DNA from: Phenylobacterium sp. CCH9-H3 | GTDB lineage: Bacteria > Pseudomonadota > Alphaproteobacteria > Caulobacterales > Caulobacteraceae | Reading direction: 5' to 3' | Length of the DNA: 15,965 nucleotides | Assembly (NCBI RefSeq): GCF_001557235.1 | Contig: NZ_LSJI01000016.1 | Location: forward strand, 1 to 15,965 | Shown here: positions 1 to 6,347 of the stretch, piece by piece | Numbering within the stretch: the stretch's first letter is position 1 | Layout: each line of letters starts with the position of its first letter | Notes under the pieces: generated by a model | Databases searched by the model: none | What the model saw: only the letters and a program-made list of their open reading frames with translations | Told to the model about the DNA's origin: nothing | Made by a program: the position numbers and the translations under genes

Positions 1-91
1 CGGCGACGCTGCAGACCTCTGTGAGCTGCGCGTCGGCCAGGTACTCAGGCGGCGCCACGACACGTTTCAGGAGGTAACCGGCCGGGATCAT
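1..91 (-). CDS. Small hypothetical protein, 5' part only (runs off the left edge)
   Basis: An open frame on the minus strand begins at the ATG whose complement is at 89-91 and stays open to the window edge, giving 30 residues that start MIPAGYLLKRV and contain the motif PPEYLADAQ. I recall short hypothetical proteins in Caulobacterales and other alphaproteobacteria that open with the same MIPAGY..KRV pattern. That likeness is from memory and has not been checked. There is no clear Shine-Dalgarno sequence in front of the ATG. It points the same way as the glycosyltransferase upstream of it, with about 100 bases between them. The function is unknown and the rest of the gene lies outside the window. 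Confidence 0.55.
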   Translation of the reverse strand, partial: MIPAGYLLKRVVAPPEYLADAQLTEVCSVA

Positions 92-194
92 CGCGCATTA
101 CTTGCGCGGAGCGCCCCAATGTCCGCAAGGGGTCGAAGAAGGACATTGAACACCGGACCTGCCGCGATCTGTGAGGACACACGTCCAGGCGGCG

Positions 195-1424
195 CTAACC
201 GGGAATCTTCAGGCCCAGTTCGCGCAGGAGCTTGAACCAGGCTTCCCGCCCCTTGGCGCGGCTGAACATGGCCTCGGCCGTGGCCCGCGCCGCCGCTCGC
301 ATCGGGCGGGTGGCCTCCGGATCGCGGCACGCGGCGATCATGGCGCCCGACAGGGCGTCCACGTCGAAGAACGGCAGCAGCCGGCCGTTCTTGCCGTCCT
401 GGATCGCGTCGCGCACCGGTCCGGTGTCTGAGCCGATCACGTAGCATCCCGACGCCATCGACTCCGACAGCGACCACGATAGGACGAAGGGGTAGGTGTA
501 GTAGACATGCGCCGCGCCGAGGCGCAGGGCCGCCAGCATGCGCTCGTGCGCCACCCGGCCCAGGAAGTGGACCCGCGCGGGGTCGTAGTCGATGCCCTGG
601 AAACAGGCGTCCTTCCAGGTCATGCCTTCGGGCGCCGCCGCGCCATAGGGTTTCTTGGTCGGATCGCCGATGAGGATGACCTGCGCTTCCGGAACCTCGC
701 GCAGCAGCCGGGGCAGGGCGCGCGCCAGGATGTGCAGCCCGCGCAGGGGCTCCATGTGGTTGTTCACGTGGGTGATCACCGGCGTGCCGGGCTGGATCAC
801 CCGGCCGTCGTCCAGGGCGAACGGCTCGGGCGGGCCGGGGCGGATGGTGTCAATATCCACCCCTTCGTGGAACACCCGCGTGGCCTCGCGGAACCGCGGG
901 GGCAGGGTGCTGGCCTGGAACGGCGTCGGCGTGACGATGGCGTCGGCTTCGGCGTAGGCCACGGCCATCATCCCATTCTTGGCGTCGGCGCGCAGCACCG
1001 CCTCCTGGTCGTGGGCCTGGAACTCGGTGTCGAAGCCCACGTCGAAGCCGCGGCCGTGGTAGTAGAATTCGGCGAAGGCCACGCGCTTGGCGTTCGGAAA
1101 CACTTCGGAGATGAAGGTCATCTCGCCCCAGCCCGGATGGCCCACGATCACCGCCGGGTCCCAGCCCTCGTTCTTGAGCGCCATCGCCGCGTCATAGGCG
1201 CTGCGCGCCCGGATCAGGTCGGCCTCCGCACGGGTGGCCAGCGGAAACAGGCCGGGCGTCGAGCCGCGCTGCAGGGTGTAGCGGGCGATCTTCACGCCGG
1301 TCATGCCGCGCGCGTGGTGCTGGCCGACCGCCAGGCACGGCACGCCGCGCGCCAGCAGCTGCTGCGCCAGGTCGGCGAACTGGCCGGGGAAGTTATTGTG
1401 GATGAAGAGCACGCCGTTCGACAT
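195..1424 (-). CDS. Glycosyltransferase family 4 / group 1
   Basis: This 409-residue protein is expected to transfer a sugar from a nucleotide-sugar donor onto a glycan or lipid acceptor in the cytoplasm, probably for cell-surface polysaccharide. The N-terminal Rossmann half opens with FIHNNFPGQF (residues 7-16), the signature of the Glycos_trans_4-like N-terminal family. The C-terminal GT-B half carries HVNNHMEPLRGLH (219-231) and SESMASG (320-326), the donor-binding glutamate region. There is no signal peptide or membrane segment. The start chosen is the ATG at 1424, with an AGAAGG ribosome site five bases upstream. A longer in-frame version to 1472 adds 16 residues that do not look like the family. 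It stands alone between the partial gene at the edge and the tRNA. Donor and acceptor cannot be told from the sequence. Confidence 0.85.
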   Translation of the reverse strand: MSNGVLFIHNNFPGQFADLAQQLLARGVPCLAVGQHHARGMTGVKIARYTLQRGSTPGLFPLATRAEADLIRARSAYDAAMALKNEGWDPAVIVGHPGWGEMTFISEVFPNAKRVAFAEFYYHGRGFDVGFDTEFQAHDQEAVLRADAKNGMMAVAYAEADAIVTPTPFQASTLPPRFREATRVFHEGVDIDTIRPGPPEPFALDDGRVIQPGTPVITHVNNHMEPLRGLHILARALPRLLREVPEAQVILIGDPTKKPYGAAAPEGMTWKDACFQGIDYDPARVHFLGRVAHERMLAALRLGAAHVYYTYPFVLSWSLSESMASGCYVIGSDTGPVRDAIQDGKNGRLLPFFDVDALSGAMIAACRDPEATRPMRAAARATAEAMFSRAKGREAWFKLLRELGLKIPG

Positions 1425-1556
1425 GGCGGCCTTCTGCCTTGCGCCCGCGCGGCTGTCACGCCCAAGCCGCACAGCCTGGGACGCCGACCGGCGAGGGGGA
1501 ACGTCACGATGAATGGCTTGCTGGGCGCGGCGTGCTCGCTGTAGACGAGGCCACGC

Positions 1557-1639
1557 GCGGCTATGGCGGAATTGGTAGACGCAACGGTTTTAGGTACCGT
1601 CGGGCAACCGTGGGGGTTCGAGTCCCTCTAGCCGCACCA
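1557..1639 (+). tRNA. tRNA-Leu, anticodon UAG
   Basis: A complete class II tRNA. The acceptor stem GCGGCTA (1557-1563) pairs with TAGCCGC (1629-1635), followed by discriminator A1636 and an encoded CCA (1637-1639). The anticodon stem ACGGT/ACCGT (1584-1588/1596-1600) presents TAG at 1591-1593, so it reads CUA and probably other CUN leucine codons. The D arm contains GGTAGAC, the long variable arm is CGGGCAACCG, and the T arm reads GGTTCGAGTCC. The following toxin-antitoxin pair starts about 90 bases downstream. Confidence 0.97.
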
Positions 1640-1689
1640 GAGCTGGCGACGCGGACGCGCCGCCGCCCACGGCGCCACCGCTGGCGATC

Positions 1690-1712
1690 GTCATTCAATT
1701 GCATTACATTGG
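1690..1712 (+). promoter_or_regulatory. Candidate promoter/operator of the toxin-antitoxin pair
   Basis: An AT-rich island in otherwise GC-rich sequence just before the antitoxin gene. It holds three CATT words (1692, 1702, 1707) around CAATTG, and an extended -10-like TGCATTACAT. RelB-type ribbon-helix-helix antitoxins normally bind short repeats overlapping their own promoter, so this is the obvious place for autoregulation. The exact sites are inferred. Confidence 0.35.
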
Positions 1713-1730
1713 CCCGGGAGGAGTTCACCC

Positions 1731-2027
1731 ATGGCTGCCAACGGACTGGTCCAGGCGCGCATCGATCCGCTGGTGAAGGCGCAAGCTGCGGCGGTTCTCG
1801 ACAGGCTGGGGATGACCCTCTCCGACGCCGTGCGCATCCTGCTCACCCGCACCGCCCGGGAGGGCGCGCTGCCATTCGAATTGATCGCCGACCCGCAGGC
1901 GTACGATGCCTGGTTCCGCGCAAAGGTGCGTGAGGCTCTGGACGATGTACGGCCGGATGTCGCGCATGAAGAGGTCGAAGCGGAATTCGCCGCGCGGCGC
2001 GACGCCGGCGGCCGTCGGAACGCGTGA
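1731..2027 (+). CDS. RelB/DinJ-family antitoxin
   Basis: A 98-residue antitoxin expected to neutralise the toxin encoded next to it and to repress the operon. The N-terminal part (about 5-52) has the RelB/DinJ ribbon-helix-helix pattern: a strand GLVQARID, a helix ending AAAVLDRLGM, then TLSDAVRILL and TAREGALPFEL. The acidic C-terminal tail, with WFRAKVREAL and EEVEAEF, is the usual toxin-binding extension. The start at 1731 is set by a strong GGGAGGAG site at 1716-1723, seven bases away. Its stop overlaps the toxin start in a GTGA, so the pair is translationally coupled with the antitoxin first. Confidence 0.88.
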   Translation: MAANGLVQARIDPLVKAQAAAVLDRLGMTLSDAVRILLTRTAREGALPFELIADPQAYDAWFRAKVREALDDVRPDVAHEEVEAEFAARRDAGGRRNA

Positions 2028-2314
2028 GGCTGGTCTGGGCGCAATACGCCCTGGAGGATCGGCGGGCGATCTATGGTCACATCGAAGCCGACGATGCGCG
2101 CGCGGCTGCGCTCGTGGACGCCCGCATCGCCGACGCGGTGGCGCGGTTGACCGATTTCCCGGAAAGCGGGCGGCCGGGCCGTGTGGAAGGCACGCGAGAG
2201 TTGGTGGTGGGCCGAACATCCTGCATCGTGGCCTACCGGATCATGGGCGAGACCGTCCGCATCCTGCGTGTCCTACACGGCGCCCAACTTTGGCCAGGCG
2301 ATCTGCCCGACTGA
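2024..2314 (+). CDS. RelE/ParE-family toxin
   Basis: A 96-residue toxin of the RelE/ParE superfamily. Characteristic features are the N-terminal VWAQYALEDRRAIYGHI, the central PESGRPGRVEGTREL and the C-terminal YRIMGETVRILRVLHGAQLWP, which form the small RelE fold. RelE-type members cut mRNA on the ribosome and ParE-type members poison DNA gyrase; the sequence alone does not decide which. Pairing with a RelB/DinJ-type antitoxin is common for both. The start is a GTG at 2024 that overlaps the antitoxin stop by four bases, so it depends on translation of the antitoxin. The pair lies between tRNA-Leu and tig, a plausible later insertion. Confidence 0.88.
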   Translation: MRLVWAQYALEDRRAIYGHIEADDARAAALVDARIADAVARLTDFPESGRPGRVEGTRELVVGRTSCIVAYRIMGETVRILRVLHGAQLWPGDLPD

Positions 2315-2315
2315 G

Positions 2316-2347
2316 GTTCGGGGCGCCGCACTGGCGTTCGGGGCGCC
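2316..2347. repeat. 12-bp direct repeat, 20 bp apart
   Basis: GTTCGGGGCGCC occurs exactly at 2316-2327 and again at 2336-2347. The 20-bp period would put both copies on the same face of the helix. It starts directly after the toxin stop codon. It may be a tandem protein-binding site or a remnant of the insertion. No function is shown. Confidence 0.5.
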
Positions 2348-2408
2348 AGCCTGCCATTGCGGGCCGCGTGCCCGGGGGCCGCGGCGCTCGCGTCAAGGGG
2401 CAGGGGGC

Positions 2409-2437
2409 TTGGAGGCGCCGGTTCGCCGTGACATAAG
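2409..2437 (+). promoter_or_regulatory. Candidate promoter for tig
   Basis: TTGGAG (2409-2414) and CATAAG (2432-2437) are separated by 17 bases and form the most sigma70-like pair in the 220 bases between the toxin gene and tig. The match is modest and no other evidence is visible. Confidence 0.3.
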
Positions 2438-2448
2438 GGCCGCTTCGC

Positions 2449-2471
2449 GCCGCCGGGCCCTGTCCGGCGGC
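2449..2471 (+). other. GC-rich hairpin in the tig leader
   Basis: GCCGCCGG (2449-2456) and CCGGCGGC (2464-2471) form a perfect 8-bp stem with a 7-base loop, followed by CTTCCCC rather than a T run. It could end toxin transcripts weakly or be a stem in the tig 5' leader. It lies about 70 bases before the tig start codon and downstream of the candidate promoter. Confidence 0.4.
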
Positions 2472-2540
2472 CTTCCCCGTTTGACGCCATGAACGGACAA
2501 GGCGCGCGTCGCGCAGGGTCCAGGAAACTTGAGAATGTCG

Positions 2541-3899
2541 ATGCAAATCGTTGAGAAGTCTGGTGAAGGCCTGAGCCGCGTCTACGGCGTGACGGTCCCC
2601 ATGTCGGACCTGACCGAGCGTCTGGAAGCCCGGATCAAGGAGATCGCCCCCACCCTCAACGTCAAGGGCTTCCGCCCCGGCAAGGTGCCGCCGGCCCACG
2701 TGCGTCGCCTGTATGGCAAGTCCATCATGAGCGAAGTGGTCCAGCAGAGCCTGACCGAGACCACCCAGAAGATCCTCGACGACAACAAGCTGCGCCCCGC
2801 CGGCGAGCCCGAGCTGAAGCCGGAAGGCGACATCGAGGCCGTGATGGATGGCAAGGCCGACCTCGCTTACGAACTGTCGATCGACCTGATGCCCGAATTC
2901 GAGCCGGTGGACGGCGCCTCGCTGTCGCTGACCAAGCCGGTCTATGCGCCGACCGACAAGGAAGTGGACGAGGCCGTGGCCGAGCTGGCCAGCCAGAACC
3001 GCACCTACGAGGCCAAGACCGGCAAGACCGTGAAGGCCAAGGACGGCGACCAGGTGCTCATCGACTTCATCGGCCGCGTGGACGGCGAGGCCTTCGAGGG
3101 CGGCACGGCGACCGACGTCGAGCTGGTCCTGGGTTCGGGCCAGTTCATCCCGGGCTTCGAGGCCCAGCTCGTCGGCGCCAAGCCCGACAGCGACGTGACG
3201 GTGAAGGTGACCTTCCCGGCCGACTACCAGGCCGCGAATCTGGCCGGCAAGGACGCCGAGTTCGAGACCAAGGTGAAGGAAGTGCGCGGCCCGGTGGACT
3301 CGCCGGCCGACGACGAGTTCGCCAAGCGCCTGGGCCTCGACAGCCTGGAGAAGCTCAAGGAGCTGGTGAAGGGCAATCTGGAAGAGCAGTACGCCGGCGC
3401 CTCGCGCTTCAAGCTGAAGCGCGCCCTGCTGGACGAGCTGGATTCCAAGCACGACTTCCCGCTGCCGCCGAAGATGGTGGAAGCCGAGTTCGCCTCGATC
3501 TGGGGCCAGGTGCAGCAGGACAAGGAAGCCGGCCAGCTGCCGCCCGAGGACGCCGACAAGTCCGAGGAGCAGCTCCAGAAGGAATACCGCAAGATCGCCG
3601 AGCGCCGCGTGCGCCTGGGTCTGGTGCTGGCCGAGATCGGCCGCGCCAACAACGTGCAGGTCACCGAGCAGGAGCTGAACGAGGCGATCCGCCGCGAGGC
3701 CATCAAGTACGGCCCGCAGGCCCAGCAGGTGTTCAACCTGCTGCGCGAGAACCAGAACGCCCAGGCCCAGCTGCGCGCCCCGATCTTCGAGGACAAGGTC
3801 GTCGACCTCATCGTCTCCAAGGCCAAGGTCAAGGAGAAGAAGGTGTCGAAGGACGAGCTGATGAAGGAAGACGACCTGCCGGAAGGCTACACCGAGTAG
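2541..3899 (+). CDS. tig: Trigger factor, ribosome-associated chaperone and peptidyl-prolyl isomerase
   Basis: Trigger factor binds at the ribosomal exit tunnel and shields nascent chains in the cytoplasm. The N-terminal domain carries the ribosome-binding loop GFRPGKVP at residues 43-50, where E. coli has it. A central FKBP-type isomerase domain (about 150-245) shows [17 protein letters not shown] and [13 protein letters not shown]. The remainder is the helical, charged chaperone domain, ending in a lysine-rich stretch. At 452 residues it is of normal length for the family. ATGs at 2535 and 2541 are both in frame, and an in-frame TTG lies at 2529. I prefer 2541 because the family begins MQ, but an AGGAAA site at 2522-2527 suits 2535 equally well. 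Many bacteria have clpP and clpX next; here the next genes are unrelated. Confidence 0.96.
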   Translation: MQIVEKSGEGLSRVYGVTVPMSDLTERLEARIKEIAPTLNVKGFRPGKVPPAHVRRLYGKSIMSEVVQQSLTETTQKILDDNKLRPAGEPELKPEGDIEAVMDGKADLAYELSIDLMPEFEPVDGASLSLTKPVYAPTDKEVDEAVAELASQNRTYEAKTGKTVKAKDGDQVLIDFIGRVDGEAFEGGTATDVELVLGSGQFIPGFEAQLVGAKPDSDVTVKVTFPADYQAANLAGKDAEFETKVKEVRGPVDSPADDEFAKRLGLDSLEKLKELVKGNLEEQYAGASRFKLKRALLDELDSKHDFPLPPKMVEAEFASIWGQVQQDKEAGQLPPEDADKSEEQLQKEYRKIAERRVRLGLVLAEIGRANNVQVTEQELNEAIRREAIKYGPQAQQVFNLLRENQNAQAQLRAPIFEDKVVDLIVSKAKVKEKKVSKDELMKEDDLPEGYTE

Positions 3900-3922
3900 G
3901 TCCTTCCGCGCTCAGCGGTGTG

Positions 3923-3958
3923 TCATCCCGGTTTCGCCGGAAGCGAAGACCGGGGCCC
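3923..3958. repeat. REP-like palindromic intergenic element
   Basis: CCCGGTTTCGC (3927-3937) pairs with GCGAA-G-ACCGGG (3943-3954, one bulged G) around a CGGAA loop, preceded by TCAT and followed by GGCCC. This TCATCCCGG...CCGGG form resembles the extragenic palindromes scattered through many alphaproteobacterial genomes. Repetition elsewhere in this genome cannot be seen from one window. It sits between the tig stop and the terminator hairpin. Confidence 0.55.
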
Positions 3959-3971
3959 CGCCCGATATGCG

Positions 3972-4004
3972 AACGGCGCCGTCTCTGACCGAGGCGGCGC
4001 CGTT
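3972..4004 (+). terminator. Terminator hairpin after tig
   Basis: AACGGCGCCG (3972-3981) is the exact reverse complement of CGGCGCCGTT (3995-4004). The stem extends inward through TCTC/GAGG to about 14 pairs, leaving the five-base loop TGACC. Only a weak T-containing tail (GCTCTA...CTTTG) follows. Its place 70 bases after the tig stop, and before the convergent small gene at 4043-4219, supports a role as terminator, possibly serving both directions. Confidence 0.65.
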
Positions 4005-4042
4005 GCTCTATCCGGCTTTGTCGTGGCGCGTCGGCGCCGTTC

Positions 4043-4219
4043 CTACAGCGAGCGCAGGTGGCGCAGGGCTTCGCCGTTCTCCACCTGGGCGCGGCGTTCA
4101 TTGATGGCGCGGTGCAGGTCCAGCGCCTCGGTCGGATCCAGCGGCGACAGGGCGGTCGGATCCAGGTCTTCGAAAGCAACCGGCGTGCTGTCGGGCACGC
4201 GTTCGCGCGGCATGTCCAT
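4043..4219 (-). CDS. 58-residue acidic hypothetical protein
   Basis: A short minus-strand gene beginning at the ATG at 4219 (residues MDMPRERVPDST) and ending LRHLRSL before a TAG. A GGAGAA ribosome site lies five bases upstream of the start. A second in-frame ATG is at codon 3. The protein has no signal peptide or membrane segment. A near-duplicated unit, DLDPTALSP then PLDPTEALDL, spans about residues 18-35. The C-terminal half (ALDLHRAINERRAQVENGEALRHL, split here as ALDLHRAINERRAQ and VENGEALRHL) looks like an amphipathic helix pair. Codon third positions are GC-rich, as in the host genes. The function is unknown. It is transcribed towards tig and away from the oxidoreductase operon. Confidence 0.65.
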   Translation of the reverse strand: MDMPRERVPDSTPVAFEDLDPTALSPLDPTEALDLHRAINERRAQVENGEALRHLRSL

Positions 4220-4556
4220 GTCGGTTCTCCCACAGCTCCGCCCCGCGGAGCCCTCTCCCGACGGTTAAGGTATCATTCACCTGTCACGGCCGCCAACGGC
4301 CGTGCGGCGCGAAAACCGCGACCAGCGATCACACTCTGGTGTGGAAGGTCATGCCCCGGGGCTCGTCAGGTCGCCGCGGGTCGTCGCGCGCGGTTGACCA
4401 GAAATCGGTGAACCGCGATCAGGAATCGGTTGGCTTCCCTAGGGACGCGGACGTAACCTGTTCCTTCATCGCCGCGTCGGGGCGCGGAGCCATCTCTGCC
4501 CAGCGCAGAGTCGACTTCCTGACCCCGGGAGTAGAGCGTCCCGGAGGAAGCGAGTT
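4220..4556. other. Divergent intergenic region before the oxidoreductase operon
   Basis: About 337 bases without a convincing gene, separating the small minus-strand gene from the rightward operon, so promoters in both directions are expected. Visible items are an 8-bp perfect palindrome at 4285-4304, a smaller one CACAC-TCTG-GTGTG at 4330-4343, a -35-like TTGACC at 4394-4399 with no good -10 at 17 bases, and a repeated AATCGGT at 4403-4409 and 4424-4430. None of these is a confident regulatory site. Confidence 0.5.
4285..4304. repeat. Perfect inverted repeat in the divergent intergenic region
   Basis: CACGGCCG (4285-4292) and CGGCCGTG (4297-4304) form a perfect 8-bp stem with loop CCAA. No T tract follows on either strand, so an operator or a cruciform-prone site is as likely as a terminator. 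Confidence 0.5.
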
Positions 4557-4559
4557 TTG
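4525..4559 (+). promoter_or_regulatory. Ribosome site with TTG start and overlapping hairpin
   Basis: GGAGGA at 4543-4548 lies eight bases before the TTG at 4557-4559, and this pairing decides the start of the first operon gene. CCGGGA (4525-4530) can pair with TCCCGG (4539-4544), which includes the first two G bases of the ribosome site. A modest stem could therefore compete with ribosome binding. Any control is inferred. Confidence 0.45.
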
Positions 4560-6347
4560 CAGCGCACGCGTGAGCTTGAGTCCGACTACTTTCACAAGGT
4601 CGTCGATTGCCAGTGGGCCTGTCCGGCCCACACCCCCGTCCCGGAGTACATCCGCCTGATCGCGGAGGGCCGATACTCCGAAGCCTACATGATCAACTGG
4701 AAGTCCAACGTCTTCCCCGGGATCCTGGGGCGGACCTGCGACCGGCCCTGCGAGCCGGCCTGCCGCCGGGGGCGGGTGGAGGACGAGCCGGTGGCGATCT
4801 GCCGGCTGAAGCGGGTGGCCGCCGACAACAAGTCGGACGTCACGGGCCTGATGCCGCCACCGGCGGCGGCGCCGAACGGCAAGCGCATCGCCCTCGTCGG
4901 CTGCGGCCCGGCCTCGCTCACCGTGGCGCGGGACCTGGCGCCCCTGGGCTACCAGCTCACCATCTTCGATGGCGAGGCCCGGTCGGCGGGCATGATCCGC
5001 AGCCAGATCCCCCGCTTCCGCCTGCCCGAAGAGGTGATCGACGAGGAGGTCGGCTACGTCCAGGCCCTGGGCGGCGTCGAGATGCGGTTCGGCCAGCGGA
5101 TCGACAGCCTCAAGGCGCTGCTGGAGGAGGGCTACGACGCCGTTTTCGTCGGCTCGGGCGCTCCCCGTGGCCGCGACCTGGACCTGCCGGGCCGGCAGGA
5201 GGCCGCGGCCAATATCCACATCGGCATCGACTGGCTGAGCTCCGTCTCCTTCGGCCACATCGAACGGATCGGCCGCCGGGTGATCGTCCTCGGCGGCGGC
5301 AACACCGCCATGGACTGCTGCCGCACCTCCCGCCGCCTGGGCGGCGAGGACGTGAAGGTGATCGTCCGCTCCGGCTTCGAGGAGATGAAGGCGTCCCCCT
5401 GGGAGAAGGAGGACGCGATGCACGAGGACATTCCGATCCTCAACTACCGGGTCCCCAAGGCCTTCACCCATGAGGCCGGGCGGCTGACGGGCGTGCTGTT
5501 CGAGGTGGTGAAGGCCGAGTTCGACGACCGGGGCCGACGCCGGCTCGTCCCCTCTGGCGAGCCGGACGAGCACTACGAATGCGACGACGTGTTGGTAGCA
5601 GTGGGCCAGGAGAACGCCTTCCCCTGGATCGAGACCGACATCGGCCTGGCGTTCGACGAATGGCATATGCCCGTCGTGGATCCGGCCAGCTTCCAGTCCA
5701 CCCTTCCCAACGTCTTCTTCGGCGGCGATGCGGCCTTCGGGCCCAAGAACATCATCTGGGCGGTGGCCCAGGGTCATGAGGCCGCGGTCTCGATCCACAA
5801 GTTCTGCTGCGGCGAGGATGTGAGCGTCCGTCCGCCGCCCGGCGTGACCCTCGTGAGCCAGAAGATGGGCATCCACGAGTGGAGCTACGACAACGACGTC
5901 TCCAACGACCAGCGCTACCGCGTGCCCCTGCGCGACAAGGTGGAGGCGCTGACCGACGTCCGCCTCGAGGTCGAGCTGGGCTTCGACCGCGAGCTGGGCC
6001 TGAAGGAGGCGCAGCGCTGCCTCAACTGCGACGTCCAGACGGTCTTCGCCGACAAGCTGTGCATCGAATGCGACGCCTGCGTCGACATCTGCCCGATGGA
6101 CTGCATCACCTTCACCGAGGACGGTGAGGAGGCCGACCTGCGCAGCCGCCTGAAGGCGCCGGCGACCAACCTGACCCAGGACCTCTACGTCTCCGGCAAG
6201 CTGGCCACCGGCCGGGTGATGGCCAAGGACGAGGACGTCTGCCTGCACTGCGGCCTCTGCGCCGAACGCTGCCCCACGGGCGCCTGGGACATGCAGAAGT
6301 TCTATCTCGAGATGACGCACGCGGGGCCGCAATGCCTGAGTCAGTGA
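4557..6347 (+). CDS. FAD/NAD(P)-binding iron-sulfur oxidoreductase subunit of a 2-oxoacid oxidoreductase
   Basis: A 596-residue GltD-like flavoprotein that probably passes electrons between NAD(P) and the KorAB enzyme encoded next. The N-terminal cysteines C18, C22, C61, C65 and C69 resemble the iron-sulfur region of glutamate synthase small subunits. VGCGPAS (114-120) is the FAD dinucleotide fold, VLGGGNTAMD (244-253) the NAD(P) fold, and GGDAAFG (389-395) the second FAD contact. The C-terminus is a two-cluster ferredoxin domain: C502, C505, C508, C512 and C562, C565, C568, C572. It starts at a TTG with a strong ribosome site. The last 16 bases overlap korA. A subunit of the same build makes the Azoarcus evansii enzyme NADP-dependent (recalled from the literature). 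Whether NAD or NADP is used here cannot be read from the sequence. Confidence 0.88.
   Translation: MQRTRELESDYFHKVVDCQWACPAHTPVPEYIRLIAEGRYSEAYMINWKSNVFPGILGRTCDRPCEPACRRGRVEDEPVAICRLKRVAADNKSDVTGLMPPPAAAPNGKRIALVGCGPASLTVARDLAPLGYQLTIFDGEARSAGMIRSQIPRFRLPEEVIDEEVGYVQALGGVEMRFGQRIDSLKALLEEGYDAVFVGSGAPRGRDLDLPGRQEAAANIHIGIDWLSSVSFGHIERIGRRVIVLGGGNTAMDCCRTSRRLGGEDVKVIVRSGFEEMKASPWEKEDAMHEDIPILNYRVPKAFTHEAGRLTGVLFEVVKAEFDDRGRRRLVPSGEPDEHYECDDVLVAVGQENAFPWIETDIGLAFDEWHMPVVDPASFQSTLPNVFFGGDAAFGPKNIIWAVAQGHEAAVSIHKFCCGEDVSVRPPPGVTLVSQKMGIHEWSYDNDVSNDQRYRVPLRDKVEALTDVRLEVELGFDRELGLKEAQRCLNCDVQTVFADKLCIECDACVDICPMDCITFTEDGEEADLRSRLKAPATNLTQDLYVSGKLATGRVMAKDEDVCLHCGLCAERCPTGAWDMQKFYLEMTHAGPQCLSQ

Noticed and set aside
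507..1544. Rightward frame over the glycosyltransferase
   Set aside because: The minus strand carries the full GT-B motif set in order; the plus-strand product is compositionally biased.
2241..3452. Long antisense frame across the toxin gene end and tig
   Set aside because: It spans two recognised genes on the other strand and its product is a biased His/Leu/Gly/Val sequence typical of antisense frames.
4419..6332. Long open frame antisense to the flavoprotein subunit gene
   Set aside because: It mirrors a gene with clear FAD, NAD(P) and ferredoxin motifs. In GC-rich DNA the antisense frame stays open by codon bias, and its product has no recognisable domain.
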